This document shows, piece after piece, positions 17,654 to 24,496 of a stretch of DNA of 30,221 bases. The DNA is from a virus. Each line of letters starts with the position of its first letter. Position 1 is the stretch's first letter. The notes beneath the pieces were generated by a model. The model saw only the letters and a list, made by a program, of their open reading frames with translations, was not told the DNA's origin and did not search any database. Position numbers and translations under genes: made by a program. The stretch spans positions 1 through 30,221 of the IMG/VR virus record IMGVR_UViG_3300042549_002141; one strand, 5' to 3'.

Positions 17654-17910
17654 TTCGGTTCTACTGTGCATTTTGGTTCTGCTAGTAACTTCATCATCCC
17701 AATGGCGGCATCCTTACTCAGCCCTCGGGCTAGCGTTGTGCTACTTACTTTTTTACCGCACGAAAAGTCCCATCGGTATATCCGGTATCCATCGGGGCGA
17801 AGGCGCTTGACGTACTGAGAAAATTCAGCGTAAGGGGCGTACTCACTGCCAAACAATGCTTGAAGGCCGGGGATCAACTCTCTAAGTATTTCTGCGCGAG
17901 AGATAGCCAT
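17650..17910 (-). CDS. Small conserved-type phage protein, unknown function
   Basis: 86 aa, MAISRAEILRELIPGLQALFGSEYAPY at the start, then a basic region around RLRPDGYRIYRWDFSCGKK and a helical end. The opening motif (isRaeilrEl.PGL.alFg..Y) is one I recall from short phage proteins without a proven role. The start forms a TGATG overlap with the VRR-NUC gene, and the stop forms ATGA with the polymerase, so the three are translationally linked. Confidence 0.68.
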   Translation of the reverse strand: MAISRAEILRELIPGLQALFGSEYAPYAEFSQYVKRLRPDGYRIYRWDFSCGKKVSSTTLARGLSKDAAIGMMKLLAEPKCTVEPK

Positions 17911-18215
17911 CAAATTACCCCCTTGGAATAATTCTCAATAATTGCCTTGAGGTCCTCAATGTTCTCCTCGTTGACTACCATCGCTATCCCGCCAGCGTTC
18001 TTGATCCTGAGTAGGTTCTGCGTCTGCAACGCAGTCGGCTTGTTGTTGCCAGCCTTGGCTTCGATAGCAAGGAACTGGCCGTTGATGCAGCAGAGGAAAT
18101 CGGGGGCTCCTGCGTAGCCGTAGCCCGAACCTATGGGCATGGTGTAGTAGGCGTTGTGTGCCTTGAGAATGTCTTTGATCTTGGCCTTGACCTTGGCCTC
18201 AGGTGTTGCTGCCAT
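17910..18215 (-). CDS. VRR-NUC domain nuclease
   Basis: 101 aa, the usual size of stand-alone viral VRR-NUC proteins. GYGYAGAPDFLCCINGQFLAIEAKAG supplies the PD-(D/E)XK core D39 and E52-x-K54, and Q64 follows (ALQTQNLL). The final part AGGIAMVVN matches the family. Members act on branched DNA such as Holliday junctions or flaps; this one probably resolves replication or recombination intermediates for packaging. It starts directly after the previous stop (TAA then ATG) and overlaps the next gene (TGATG). Confidence 0.85.
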   Translation of the reverse strand: MAATPEAKVKAKIKDILKAHNAYYTMPIGSGYGYAGAPDFLCCINGQFLAIEAKAGNNKPTALQTQNLLRIKNAGGIAMVVNEENIEDLKAIIENYSKGVI

Positions 18216-18563
18216 TTAGCCACCCCACGTGGCATTTAGCCACTCCACGTATGTGTTCCCCTTGTGCTGGATTATTGCCAGACGGAATTGCGGTAGGGGG
18301 GAGTCGTAATGACAATTCTCACACTCGAACTCGACGATGATCCCCTGCCTACGTGGGCTAGGGTTGCATGTGTCTCCAGATGGGAACTTAACTATTTGCC
18401 CATCTGTGCCATTTTGAGTGAGGACAGTTGTTAAATCGTCGCCTTCTTCTCTAGCAAAGACCGTGGTATTGCGCTGATGTATCCACTCACCGTTGCAGCC
18501 GGGGCATATCAGTTGCCCATCCCTTATGACTAGGGGCGCATCTCCAAACGCTACATATGACAC
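18216..18563 (-). CDS. Zinc-ribbon-like phage protein, unknown function
   Basis: 115 aa using a GTG start at 18563. GGGAGG lies 5 nt before this GTG, and the promoter at 18593-18620 would start RNA downstream of the only longer start, a GTG at 18602. CPGC (C20, C23) and CENC (C81, C84) form a wide zinc ribbon. No Met occurs in the body of the protein. It is the first gene of the polymerase/nuclease unit. Function unknown; the N-terminal boundary is uncertain. Confidence 0.68.
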   Translation of the reverse strand: MSYVAFGDAPLVIRDGQLICPGCNGEWIHQRNTTVFAREEGDDLTTVLTQNGTDGQIVKFPSGDTCNPSPRRQGIIVEFECENCHYDSPLPQFRLAIIQHKGNTYVEWLNATWGG

Positions 18564-18592
18564 TTCATCCTCCCAGTAGTTTTCAAGCCATG

Positions 18593-18620
18593 ATCCTACC
18601 ACAACCCTTTACAAAGTCAA
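18593..18620 (-). promoter_or_regulatory. Sigma70-type promoter for the polymerase/nuclease unit
   Basis: On the - strand: -35 TTGACT (18615-18620), 16-bp spacer, -10 TAGGAT (18593-18598). It starts four bases past the terminator at 18625-18648, so one unit ends and the next begins within 60 bp. The -35 region TTGACTTTGTAAAG closely matches the 11.4-kb promoter, and both have a 16-bp spacer. Confidence 0.75.
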
Positions 18621-18624
18621 GACG

Positions 18625-18648
18625 AAAAAAAGCCACCCGAAGGTGGCT
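18625..18648 (-). terminator. Rho-independent terminator ending the 25.7-18.7 kb unit
   Basis: Stem AGCCACC (18631-18637) and GGTGGCT (18642-18648), CGAA loop, and a + strand A7 run at 18625-18631 that becomes U7 in the - strand RNA. The design (A7, 7-bp GC-rich stem, short loop) resembles the terminator at 6725-6750. The upstream gene of 43 codons ends 18 bp before it. Confidence 0.9.
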
Positions 18649-18665
18649 TAGTGGGGGAGGAAACC

Positions 18666-18797
18666 CTAACTTATTGTCTTGAGGGCGTGTGCCAGATTAA
18701 GCGCAGCCTGTGCAAAACTCATTGCATGGTGAGCCTCTTTCGCCTCGCTTGACTTCTTGGTCAACTCCGCGATGGCCTTTTCGATTACGTCTTTCAT
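18666..18797 (-). CDS. Small helical phage protein (43 aa), unknown function
   Basis: A short gene found by reading the gap. GGAG lies about 8 nt before the ATG of MKDVIEKAIAELTKKSSEAK; an ATG five codons upstream is also in frame. The protein is a single amphipathic helix pattern ending MSFAQAALNLAHALKTIS. Tiny proteins with an (M/K)FAQAALN-like ending are known to me from other phages, without function. It is the last gene before the 18.6-kb terminator. Confidence 0.62.
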   Translation of the reverse strand: MKDVIEKAIAELTKKSSEAKEAHHAMSFAQAALNLAHALKTIS

Positions 18798-18817
18798 GGG
18801 TTTTATCTCCATAAGTA

Positions 18818-18841
18818 CCACCTGTTGATCCGGTCAGGTGG
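18818..18841. repeat. Inverted repeat in the leader of the 43-aa gene
   Basis: CCACCTG (18818-18824) and CAGGTGG (18835-18841) can pair around a 10-nt loop. There is no U tract after it, so it is not an obvious terminator. It lies between the DUF3310 gene stop and the 43-aa gene's Shine-Dalgarno and may shape the mRNA there. Confidence 0.5.
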
Positions 18842-18850
18842 CTCCACCGT

Positions 18851-18863
18851 CTAACTTTGTTAG
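18851..18863. repeat. Palindrome CTAACTTTGTTAG overlapping a stop codon
   Basis: A perfect copy of the repeated 13-mer. Read on the - strand, its first TAA is the stop codon of the DUF3310 gene (18860-18862). It is the left edge of the dense array between 18.85 and 29.47 kb. Confidence 0.75.
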
Positions 18864-19348
18864 GAACCTAGCAGTGCGTTGATCTCGCGCTCCAAGTACC
18901 ACACGGCCTTCTTGAGGTCCTCGATGCGCGTACCCTTGTGTCCGCTACGGGTTACGTACTTAACCACATTGCCCAAGTTGTAGTTCAAGTCCTTGGCCTC
19001 GATGAAGTCGATAGTCTCGATGCCGCCATACGTGTAGTGCGGTGGCTGGTTCACCATGTCAGGCCCGTAATCCATTACTGGCGCAGGTGGAAGCAGTTGT
19101 GGTTCGCTGTCGATCTGGTCGGTAAGTTTCTTGACGGCAGCGCCGAGTTTGCTCGGGTACTTCTTCTTGGCCTTAGCCTTGACCGCTGGCTTCTTCTTGA
19201 CCCTCGGCTTGACGCCGTGGACCTCACGGTTGAGTACGTATACCTGCGCATACGTAACGTCATACAGCAACGCTACGTTCTGCAAACTGATGTGCGGGCT
19301 CTCCTTGAGGAACGCCCTGATCTCATCCTTCTTCTGGTTAGCCAACAT
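18860..19348 (-). CDS. DUF3310 protein with N-terminal HTH-like region
   Basis: 162 aa. Residues 98-160 (MVNQPPHYTYGGIETIDFI...LGNVVKYVTRSG...DLKKAVWYLEREI) match the DUF3310 family, which includes T7 gp1.7-related proteins linked to nucleotide metabolism. Residues 1-45 look like a small helix-turn-helix (SLQNVALLYDVTYAQVYVLNREVHG) and 48-75 are a Lys/Ala linker. The fusion suggests a DNA- or nucleotide-associated function, but activity cannot be inferred. The start is preceded by AAGGAG and lies 11 bp inside the upstream gene. Confidence 0.8.
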   Translation of the reverse strand: MLANQKKDEIRAFLKESPHISLQNVALLYDVTYAQVYVLNREVHGVKPRVKKKPAVKAKAKKKYPSKLGAAVKKLTDQIDSEPQLLPPAPVMDYGPDMVNQPPHYTYGGIETIDFIEAKDLNYNLGNVVKYVTRSGHKGTRIEDLKKAVWYLEREINALLGS

Positions 19349-19586
19349 ACTCTTCTCCTTCGCTAATGGTTACGTGGTTGAAACCTAACTTTGTTAGGGC
19401 TTGCTCGTTCAGATAGTGGTCCGTCAGAACTTGCCGCATCTTCACTTGCTGATTCTCGAACTGCTTGTAGTAGTCCATTACTTCTCTCGAAAGCCGTAGG
19501 CTGGTGCAGATCAGGGCTGGCTTCTTGCCAAGGCCGCGACCCTTCTTAACTACGGGCAACTTCAACTCTTCAATTCCTGTCGTCAT
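19338..19586 (-). CDS. Small ribbon-helix-helix-like DNA-binding protein (candidate regulator)
   Basis: 82 aa. After a basic N terminus (KKGRGLGKKP), residues 26-58 (ICTSLRLSREVMDYYKQF...QQVKMRQVLTDHYL) fit a beta strand plus two helices as in ribbon-helix-helix or BrnA-antitoxin-like repressors. Proteins of this class bind short palindromes as dimers or tetramers, so it is a natural candidate partner for the CTAAC-N3-GTTAG sites, one of which (19385-19397) lies within its own gene. AGGAGAAGTTAAATG provides a strong start. The fold call is by eye and moderate. Confidence 0.6.
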   Translation of the reverse strand: MTTGIEELKLPVVKKGRGLGKKPALICTSLRLSREVMDYYKQFENQQVKMRQVLTDHYLNEQALTKLGFNHVTISEGEEYVG

Positions 19587-19755
19587 TTAACTTCTCCTGT
19601 GGTAATACTGTATTTGAAGGGCCAAGGACTTTCTCCTCGGTATAGAAACGGTGCAAGTTCCCGCACTCCCGTCTCCTTATGCTTCCCTTCCTCGTCTCTA
19701 ACACTCTGGTCCATGCCCCGCATTGGGGGCATGAAAAACCTTGAGTAGTCTTCAC
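19570..19755 (-). CDS. Zinc-ribbon protein resembling the NrdR N-terminal domain
   Basis: 61 aa with a GTG start preceded by AAAGGA. CPQC (C9, C12), then RKGSIRRRECGNLHRFYTEE with C31 and H35, match the zinc-ribbon pattern of NrdR-like and phage zinc-ribbon proteins; the ATP-cone of true NrdR is missing. It probably binds nucleic acid. The GTG directly follows the upstream TGA, and the end overlaps the next gene by 17 bp. A competing frame over the same bases lacks any pattern. Confidence 0.7.
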   Translation of the reverse strand: MKTTQGFSCPQCGAWTRVLETRKGSIRRRECGNLHRFYTEEKVLGPSNTVLPQEKLNDDRN

Positions 19756-19914
19756 TCATTCCTTTCTCTGCACACCCTGCGCTAGCAGCCATTTGTCTCC
19801 TAGCCGCTGCACAGCCTGTGCCCATTTCAACTGATTCCTGCGGGTCAGGTCATCGGGGATGTAGTCCATCTTCTGCCACAGTCGGCGCGATGTTTTCAAT
19901 AGTTCAACCTTCAT
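19756..19914 (-). CDS. Small phage protein (52 aa), unknown function
   Basis: A short gene read from the gap, with a strong GAGGAGGTGAAAG Shine-Dalgarno before its ATG. It begins MKVELLKTSRRLWQKMDYIP and continues with RRNQLKWAQAVQRLGDKWLLA. It is basic, helical and tryptophan-bearing. The pattern RR(L)W...iP.dl.RRNq..W..AV..LGdkWL is familiar from other phage genomes, without function. It overlaps the previous gene by 11 bp. Confidence 0.68.
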   Translation of the reverse strand: MKVELLKTSRRLWQKMDYIPDDLTRRNQLKWAQAVQRLGDKWLLAQGVQRKE

Positions 19915-20773
19915 CTTTCACCTCCTCAAGAATGAGAATAAAAGTCTCGTCGTTGATGCGGCATCCGGTGTCGGTCACGAACTGCTCGGCCTCCACCAAC
20001 TTGAGCATACCCAACTTGCCGCGCATCTCTTGGGGGAGCGTATTGTCATCGTACAAATCCACTTTGTCACCTACTTTGACAATATATTTCCCACCGTCTT
20101 TGATGACCAGCACGGCCTTGCCTTCGTTGAAATGATCTCGGACTTTCTGGATGGTCAGCATCTCGACGCCAAGCCTAACTTTGTTATCTATCCCTTCCAA
20201 AGTGTCCCTAGTCTTCTGTGTGTCCTGAGACTTCAGCCAAGTAACGAACACATCGAACCCCTCCTCCTTGACGTACTGATTAGAGACACGTTCGATCTTG
20301 GCTTCGACCTCACGTATCTGTGCCCACTTGTGGTTGCTGGCGGTGTTGGTAACCTCGGCGGCTTTGGCGGCTGCTACGGCTACACGTTCGTTGGTACTCA
20401 TAGACCCGAACATCTTCTTCACCTTGAGCACAGCCTTATCGGTGTCGGTGGTCTTGTACCTGTCGCTACGCAACAACTTATCCGAGATGCGCTTGTTCTT
20501 GACGAAGACACAGTAATTCCTACCGTGCCAGTCATAGCCAATCTCTCCAAGTTTCTCCCCGTCCTTCTGCACCGAGAACTCGATCACCTGAGTACTGTTT
20601 GCTTTGAAAGCAATGAAGTCCCACAGAGGTTTGTCTGTGGCTAACTTAGTTATGACAGTACTCAGCATAAAAGAAACCTCGAATGGCTTCTCCCCGTTAG
20701 CCTCTCGTTGAGTGTTCTTCTCTGCGAGTTTTGGTGTAAAGCGCACGTTGGTGTTATTGATGTCAAGTACCAT
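19904..20773 (-). CDS. Conserved-type phage protein, 289 aa, unknown function
   Basis: The start MVLDINNTNVRF at 20773 is set by AGGAGAAATGAAATG, a variant of the recurring leader. The first 130 residues look beta-rich, with DKPLWDFIAFKAN and YDWHGRNYCVFV; the middle (residues 140-230) is helical; the last 60 are beta-rich with KVGDKVDLYDD. No catalytic motif is recognised. Two copies of the palindrome (20175, 20641) lie inside it. It sits in the middle of the P1 unit. Confidence 0.7.
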   Translation of the reverse strand: MVLDINNTNVRFTPKLAEKNTQREANGEKPFEVSFMLSTVITKLATDKPLWDFIAFKANSTQVIEFSVQKDGEKLGEIGYDWHGRNYCVFVKNKRISDKLLRSDRYKTTDTDKAVLKVKKMFGSMSTNERVAVAAAKAAEVTNTASNHKWAQIREVEAKIERVSNQYVKEEGFDVFVTWLKSQDTQKTRDTLEGIDNKVRLGVEMLTIQKVRDHFNEGKAVLVIKDGGKYIVKVGDKVDLYDDNTLPQEMRGKLGMLKLVEAEQFVTDTGCRINDETFILILEEVKDEG

Positions 20774-20774
20774 T

Positions 20775-21020
20775 TCATTTCTCCTGATGTTGCTGATTAC
20801 CACTTGGATATGGGAAGTACATCTCTGTACGCTCGATCTCGTATTCGAGTTCCGTACGTCCCTCGGCTCCATCCCTTTCTTCAAGTATCCGCATAGAACG
20901 CTCGGCGTCGTCCTCCTGTAGATAGACATGCTGCACCCATCCGTTCTCGGTCTTGACCTTCGGGCATACCCATAGTAGATATACATAGCACCACCCACAC
21001 TCTAGATTGCTCTCTGACAT
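20775..21020 (-). CDS. Small phage protein, unknown function
   Basis: 81 aa from MSESNLECGWCYVYLLWV, with the recurring AGGAGAAACGAAATG leader setting the start. It is acidic and ends TEMYFPYPSGNQQHQEK. No domain recognised. The stop sits inside the Shine-Dalgarno region of the next gene. Confidence 0.65.
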   Translation of the reverse strand: MSESNLECGWCYVYLLWVCPKVKTENGWVQHVYLQEDDAERSMRILEERDGAEGRTELEYEIERTEMYFPYPSGNQQHQEK

Positions 21021-21034
21021 TTCGTTTCTCCTTT

Positions 21035-21898
21035 TTACCACTCGAACTTGCCAAGGATCGCATCGACCTTGGACTTCACGTTGCTACGTGTGTCTGCATC
21101 TTCCTTGATCCTTTCAATGTCGGTAGATAACATTGTTACTTCCAACTGTCGCCGTGCCTCCTCCAACTTGGGATCGTTGGTGACGTTGAGTTTGGTCAAC
21201 AACTCGCACAACTCAAGCGGGTTGGTGATGAGCGAGTCGTAGTAACGCTTCTTGGGTACGTCGCTATCCTCATCGGTGTCGTCGGTCAACTTCTCGCTGA
21301 TGCCCGTGAGCATCTTGTGCAGCCGATCCCACGGAGCCTTCATCGCCTCGGCCAACCGCTCGTTGAACTTCTCCTCATACGCTGCCTGAATCTCGATCAA
21401 GTCCTGCGCTGGTATGTCCAAGCGGAAGTCGCCAGCATCCGACAACGGATTCGTTGAGCGACGGAACCCGAACTTGCATCGCACTTCATCAAGTGGCGGG
21501 TAGTCCTCGGCCTTGAACAACTTGCCCAGATTGGTGGGTGCTTCCGAAACCAGACGCGGGTACTCGGCGTAAAAGTTATTACACATAGCGTGGAACTGAG
21601 ACTCGAACGAGTTCATGGCAGTCTTGTACTCCATGAACACCTTGGTAGGTGCAAGCCTCTCACCCTTGTCTGCCCACGGCAGCGTGTTGAGGTTGTGGTA
21701 CAGCCGGACACGGGCAGCGAACTTCTCGATGTCCTTACGCAAGCCCGTACCTGCGAACAGGTTCTTCTTAGTCTGGCTTGCGTTCGACACTGCTGATGCG
21801 TCGAAGTTAACCCTGTCGGTAGTCTCGCGGTCGATCTTGCTTGCGGGCCACACACTGATGTTCAATTCCACTAATACTGCTGATGCGCTAATAGACAT
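21035..21898 (-). CDS. DUF3150-like protein of the MoxR/VWA module
   Basis: 287 aa from MSISASAVLVELNISVWPAS, with AGGAG 6 nt before the ATG; a start two codons upstream is less well placed. Features include FAARVRLYHNLNTLPWADKGERLAPTKVF, FYAEYPRLVSEAP and DYPPLDEVRCKFGFR, in the style of the DUF3150 family. That family commonly accompanies a MoxR-type ATPase and a VWA protein in phages and plasmids, as it does here. Role unknown, perhaps as substrate or adaptor of the ATPase. It contains a palindrome at 21127-21139. Confidence 0.62.
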   Translation of the reverse strand: MSISASAVLVELNISVWPASKIDRETTDRVNFDASAVSNASQTKKNLFAGTGLRKDIEKFAARVRLYHNLNTLPWADKGERLAPTKVFMEYKTAMNSFESQFHAMCNNFYAEYPRLVSEAPTNLGKLFKAEDYPPLDEVRCKFGFRRSTNPLSDAGDFRLDIPAQDLIEIQAAYEEKFNERLAEAMKAPWDRLHKMLTGISEKLTDDTDEDSDVPKKRYYDSLITNPLELCELLTKLNVTNDPKLEEARRQLEVTMLSTDIERIKEDADTRSNVKSKVDAILGKFEW

Positions 21899-21942
21899 AA
21901 TCATCTCCTATTTGGGGTCCTTGACTTTTCTCTCTAACAATG

Positions 21943-22110
21943 TTAGGCGGGTTGCTCGGAGTCGAACACTTCCTCGATCCAAACACGGGTCGCGCCCGTG
22001 TCCAACCGCATACCCTCGCAGTCCTGACCGATCTCCTCGATGATGAGGTCGGCCTCGGGCGAGTCGGCATCGTCGATGCCAGCAAATTCAAACACAACTA
22101 CTACTTTCAT
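21943..22110 (-). CDS. Small acidic phage protein (55 aa), unknown function
   Basis: A short gene found in the gap, with the recurring AGGAGAAACGAA leader before ATG. MKVVVVFEFAGIDDADSPEADLI opens a beta strand and acidic helix; the end is RVWIEEVFDSEQPA. The stop TAA is supplied by the palindrome CTAACAATGTTAG at 21934-21946. A longer competing frame in this region is Arg/Ser/Thr-rich and lacks a start site. Confidence 0.68.
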   Translation of the reverse strand: MKVVVVFEFAGIDDADSPEADLIIEEIGQDCEGMRLDTGATRVWIEEVFDSEQPA

Positions 22111-22142
22111 TTCGTTTCTCCTGATGATCTAACATTGTTATC

Positions 22143-22171
22143 GCACGGTAACAGCCCATCCGTTACCGTGC
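22143..22171. repeat. Perfect 10-bp inverted repeat between two small genes
   Basis: GCACGGTAAC (22143-22152) and GTTACCGTGC (22162-22171) around a 9-nt loop, in a 71-bp gap that also holds a palindrome copy at 22129-22141. There is no U tract, so it may be an RNA-stability, processing or weak attenuation hairpin, or a protein site. Confidence 0.7.
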
Positions 22172-22181
22172 ATCTTGGGTG

Positions 22182-22406
22182 TTACTTCTCTGGCTTGCCA
22201 GCCAACTTCGCCATGCGATAGAGGTCATCGCTAATCAACTTAGCGGTGAGAGCCTCGGTGTTGGGGTATACGTGATGAGTGTTCTCCCCACCCCCACTCA
22301 CGTACTTGGACTCATACTTCTCTGACTTCTGAAGTATCTCCATCACAACGAGAGCATCCTTGGGGGACATAACGTACTCCCCGTATCCGAATGAAATCAC
22401 TATCAT
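22182..22406 (-). CDS. Small phage protein (74 aa), unknown function
   Basis: From MIVISFGYGEYVMSPKDALVVMEIL, with AGGAGAAACGAAA before the ATG. It continues with a helical block (KSEKYESKYV), a loop ENTHHVYP and a C-terminal helix ending AKLAGKPEK. No known function. It ends 71 bp before the next small gene, an unusually long gap for this cluster. Confidence 0.68.
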   Translation of the reverse strand: MIVISFGYGEYVMSPKDALVVMEILQKSEKYESKYVSGGGENTHHVYPNTEALTAKLISDDLYRMAKLAGKPEK

Positions 22407-22419
22407 TTTCGTTTCTCCT

Positions 22420-23685
22420 TCAGTCTTTAACGTGAACTGTTTTGCCGTTAGGCGCAACGACAGTGTTACCCCCCACGATGGTCCAGAGTACTGGAGCCGT
22501 CCATCCGTGACCCCAATCCGAACCCACGTGACCATCGGTGAGGATGATGATGCACTCGGGGACAATCTTCTTGTTATCCAAGAAGGAAGAGATGCAACTC
22601 GGCGAAGTACCTCCACCACCCTTAGGGCGGGTTGAACTAACAATGTTAGCGACATCCCCATCTCCCTCGTACTCTTCGTGTGCTGCTACTTCTGAGTCCC
22701 AATAGATCAGATCAACCTTGTCCGGGTTGACTTCCTCGGCCACGCCCTTGACTTCCGACAGGAACTCGTTCAACTCCTTGTCGCCAATGGAACCTGACGT
22801 ATCAATAGCGATGACCAAGTGGCCCACCTTCTCACCGATCAGGCTCGGCATATACACATCCCCGCTGAGGAAGCGACGATTCACCCTACGCCATGAGGAC
22901 GTATCCTTAGCAGAGCAGGTGGACTTCACGAACTCGCGGAGGACTTCGCGCCAGTCGATCTTCGGCTCCATCAAGTCCTGCAACTCGCGGCTCATACCAC
23001 CCGCGCCCTTGCCCACCTTCTTCTCAGCCATCAAGCCTTGACGGATTGCTTGGTCAACTTCGCGCTCCAACTGCTTGCGCTCCTCGGGGGTCATATCACC
23101 AGCGCCATCCCAGTCGTGGTCGTCTAGACCAGCACCGTCCTTCGGCTTGCCCGGAACTCGCCCACTTCCGTCAACGGGAGGCCCATCTCCGTCCTCGGGT
23201 TTCCCGTCCCCGCCCCCACCCTCTTGCTCCTCCTTCTTGAGAATGTCGAACACCTGCTTGGCGTTCATCCCCTTGAACCGAGTGTCGATCAGACCCATCG
23301 GCTTACCCTTCATCGGGCCATCCTTGATCTTGGGCATCACGATGGTGTCGCCGTTCGGGTCGATCTCCAACAACATGAGGTTGATAACGTAGTCACAGGC
23401 TTGGTTGGCAAGGCTGTGGTTCTCGTCGTGCAACTTCTTCCACGTGGTGAGGTGGCGCAGCGCCTTGTGCAATGCTTCGTGCAGTACTACGAAGCACAAC
23501 TCCTTATCGGAGAGGTCCTTGACGAACTCCCTGCCGTACTTCTCATCCCGTCCGTTGGTCGATGCGGTTGCGATGTTGTCTACGATGCTGGTCTTACCCA
23601 CCATCAGGATGCCCGACCACAGGGCGAACTTCGGATTACGCATCAGGCTGATCTTGGCCTTCTGCAGTTTGCGTTCTTCTAACAT
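22420..23685 (-). CDS. Metallopeptidase/VWA-domain protein (partner of MoxR-type ATPase)
   Basis: 421 aa. VVLHEALHKALRHL carries an HExxH zinc-peptidase motif (H69, E70, H73). A Gly/Pro/Asp-rich linker spans about 154-195. A VWA-type domain follows with the metal-ion-dependent adhesion site DTSGS (D295, S297, S299), T360 and LTDG (T383-D384). This DUF2201-like architecture pairs with MoxR ATPases. The combination could mature or remodel a protein complex, cut host proteins, or act in defence. The ATG lies inside a palindrome (23679-23691) and AAGGAG precedes it. Confidence 0.82.
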   Translation of the reverse strand: MLEERKLQKAKISLMRNPKFALWSGILMVGKTSIVDNIATASTNGRDEKYGREFVKDLSDKELCFVVLHEALHKALRHLTTWKKLHDENHSLANQACDYVINLMLLEIDPNGDTIVMPKIKDGPMKGKPMGLIDTRFKGMNAKQVFDILKKEEQEGGGGDGKPEDGDGPPVDGSGRVPGKPKDGAGLDDHDWDGAGDMTPEERKQLEREVDQAIRQGLMAEKKVGKGAGGMSRELQDLMEPKIDWREVLREFVKSTCSAKDTSSWRRVNRRFLSGDVYMPSLIGEKVGHLVIAIDTSGSIGDKELNEFLSEVKGVAEEVNPDKVDLIYWDSEVAAHEEYEGDGDVANIVSSTRPKGGGGTSPSCISSFLDNKKIVPECIIILTDGHVGSDWGHGWTAPVLWTIVGGNTVVAPNGKTVHVKD

Positions 23686-23691
23686 TGTTAT
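23679..23691. promoter_or_regulatory. Palindrome CTAACATTGTTAT covering a start codon
   Basis: On the - strand it reads ATAACAATGTTAG, and its internal ATG is the start codon of the metallopeptidase/VWA gene; the Shine-Dalgarno AAGGAG lies immediately upstream. A bound protein or a hairpin would mask translation initiation. Confidence 0.65.
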
Positions 23692-23882
23692 TACTCCTTG
23701 TTTGCTAACTCAACCATTGCCATTGCTATTGGCATCTCTGACTCAGATGGGAACTCAACCAGCACCTCGTACCAGTCGTCGTACCCTCCCTCCCCCGTAG
23801 TACGGCAGACTTGAACTGGGTGTGGATATATCGACACACCCTTTGTCATCTTGTACCGTGCCCATAATCGCTGCTTTCTCAC
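23691..23882 (-). CDS. Small phage protein, unknown function
   Basis: 63 aa from a GTG that overlaps the HNH stop by 4 bp (GTGA), with AAGGA 6 nt upstream; an internal ATG at MTKGVSIYPH would give 52 aa. GGYDDWYEVLVEFPSESEMPIAMAMVELANKE forms the end. No domain recognised. Its stop lies in the Shine-Dalgarno of the VWA gene. Confidence 0.6.
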   Translation of the reverse strand: MRKQRLWARYKMTKGVSIYPHPVQVCRTTGEGGYDDWYEVLVEFPSESEMPIAMAMVELANKE

Positions 23883-24487
23883 AGCAAGTCCTTACCGTGC
23901 TTGTGCCGGTAGGCAATACCTTCGGGGGTAATCCCCGCGAGCCGCGCCCACTCAGCCTGTGTTCTGGTTTCCCCGTTATATGTAATGTTCACGTTGCTAC
24001 TCCTGTTGTTCGCTTGCTCTTGATTTGTTGCCCACCTAACATTGTTAGGTTCGTAGTTACCGTCGTTGTCTATGCGGTCAAGGCTATGACGGTCAGTTGG
24101 GCGGTTGCCTACATCAACCAAGAAATGCTCGAAGTTATTGCGCCATCTATCGCATACAGTGATCCCTCTCCCCCCGTATCGGGGGTATGCGTAATGTGTT
24201 TTCACATAGCAACGTAGTTTCATGCTCGCCCATCTGTAGTACTCAGGTGTACCGTGCATACCATGTGTAGTAGCCGCTTTGCGTAGGTTCCCCGCTGCCA
24301 ACTCTTTTTGTGCGCAGCCACAACTTGCAGTTACCCCCATACGTAAACTACTACCCGCCACTACACATGTGGCCCCACAAATACAAGCACATACCCATGC
24401 GGGCTTCCCGTAAATGTTGGTCTCTGCGCGGGATACAACAGTTAGCCGCCCAAAACACTTACCACATAGGTCAACGAACCTACCCAT
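23879..24487 (-). CDS. HNH homing-type endonuclease inserted in the MoxR/VWA module
   Basis: 202 aa from MGRFVDLCGK, AGGAGG 5 nt upstream. An N-terminal Cys-rich part (C33, C35, C37, C41, C56, C58) is a probable zinc finger. The HNH core includes YGGRGITVCDRW, HSLDRIDNDGNYEPNNVRWATNQEQANNR. A C-terminal block (NITYNGETRTQAEWARLAGITPEGIAYR) resembles NUMOD/IENR-type DNA-recognition repeats. Free-standing HNH enzymes of this type are mobile, and this one splits the MoxR and VWA genes. The palindrome at 24036-24048 lies within the PNNVRW codons of the HNH core. Confidence 0.85.
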   Translation of the reverse strand: MGRFVDLCGKCFGRLTVVSRAETNIYGKPAWVCACICGATCVVAGSSLRMGVTASCGCAQKELAAGNLRKAATTHGMHGTPEYYRWASMKLRCYVKTHYAYPRYGGRGITVCDRWRNNFEHFLVDVGNRPTDRHSLDRIDNDGNYEPNNVRWATNQEQANNRSSNVNITYNGETRTQAEWARLAGITPEGIAYRHKHGKDLL

Positions 24488-24496
24488 AAACACCTC

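Noticed and set aside
19583-19825. An 80-aa - strand open frame with an AAGGA near an internal ATG
   Set aside because: The overlapping frame encodes the CxxC...CxxxH zinc ribbon, and the 52-aa gene accounts for the upstream part.
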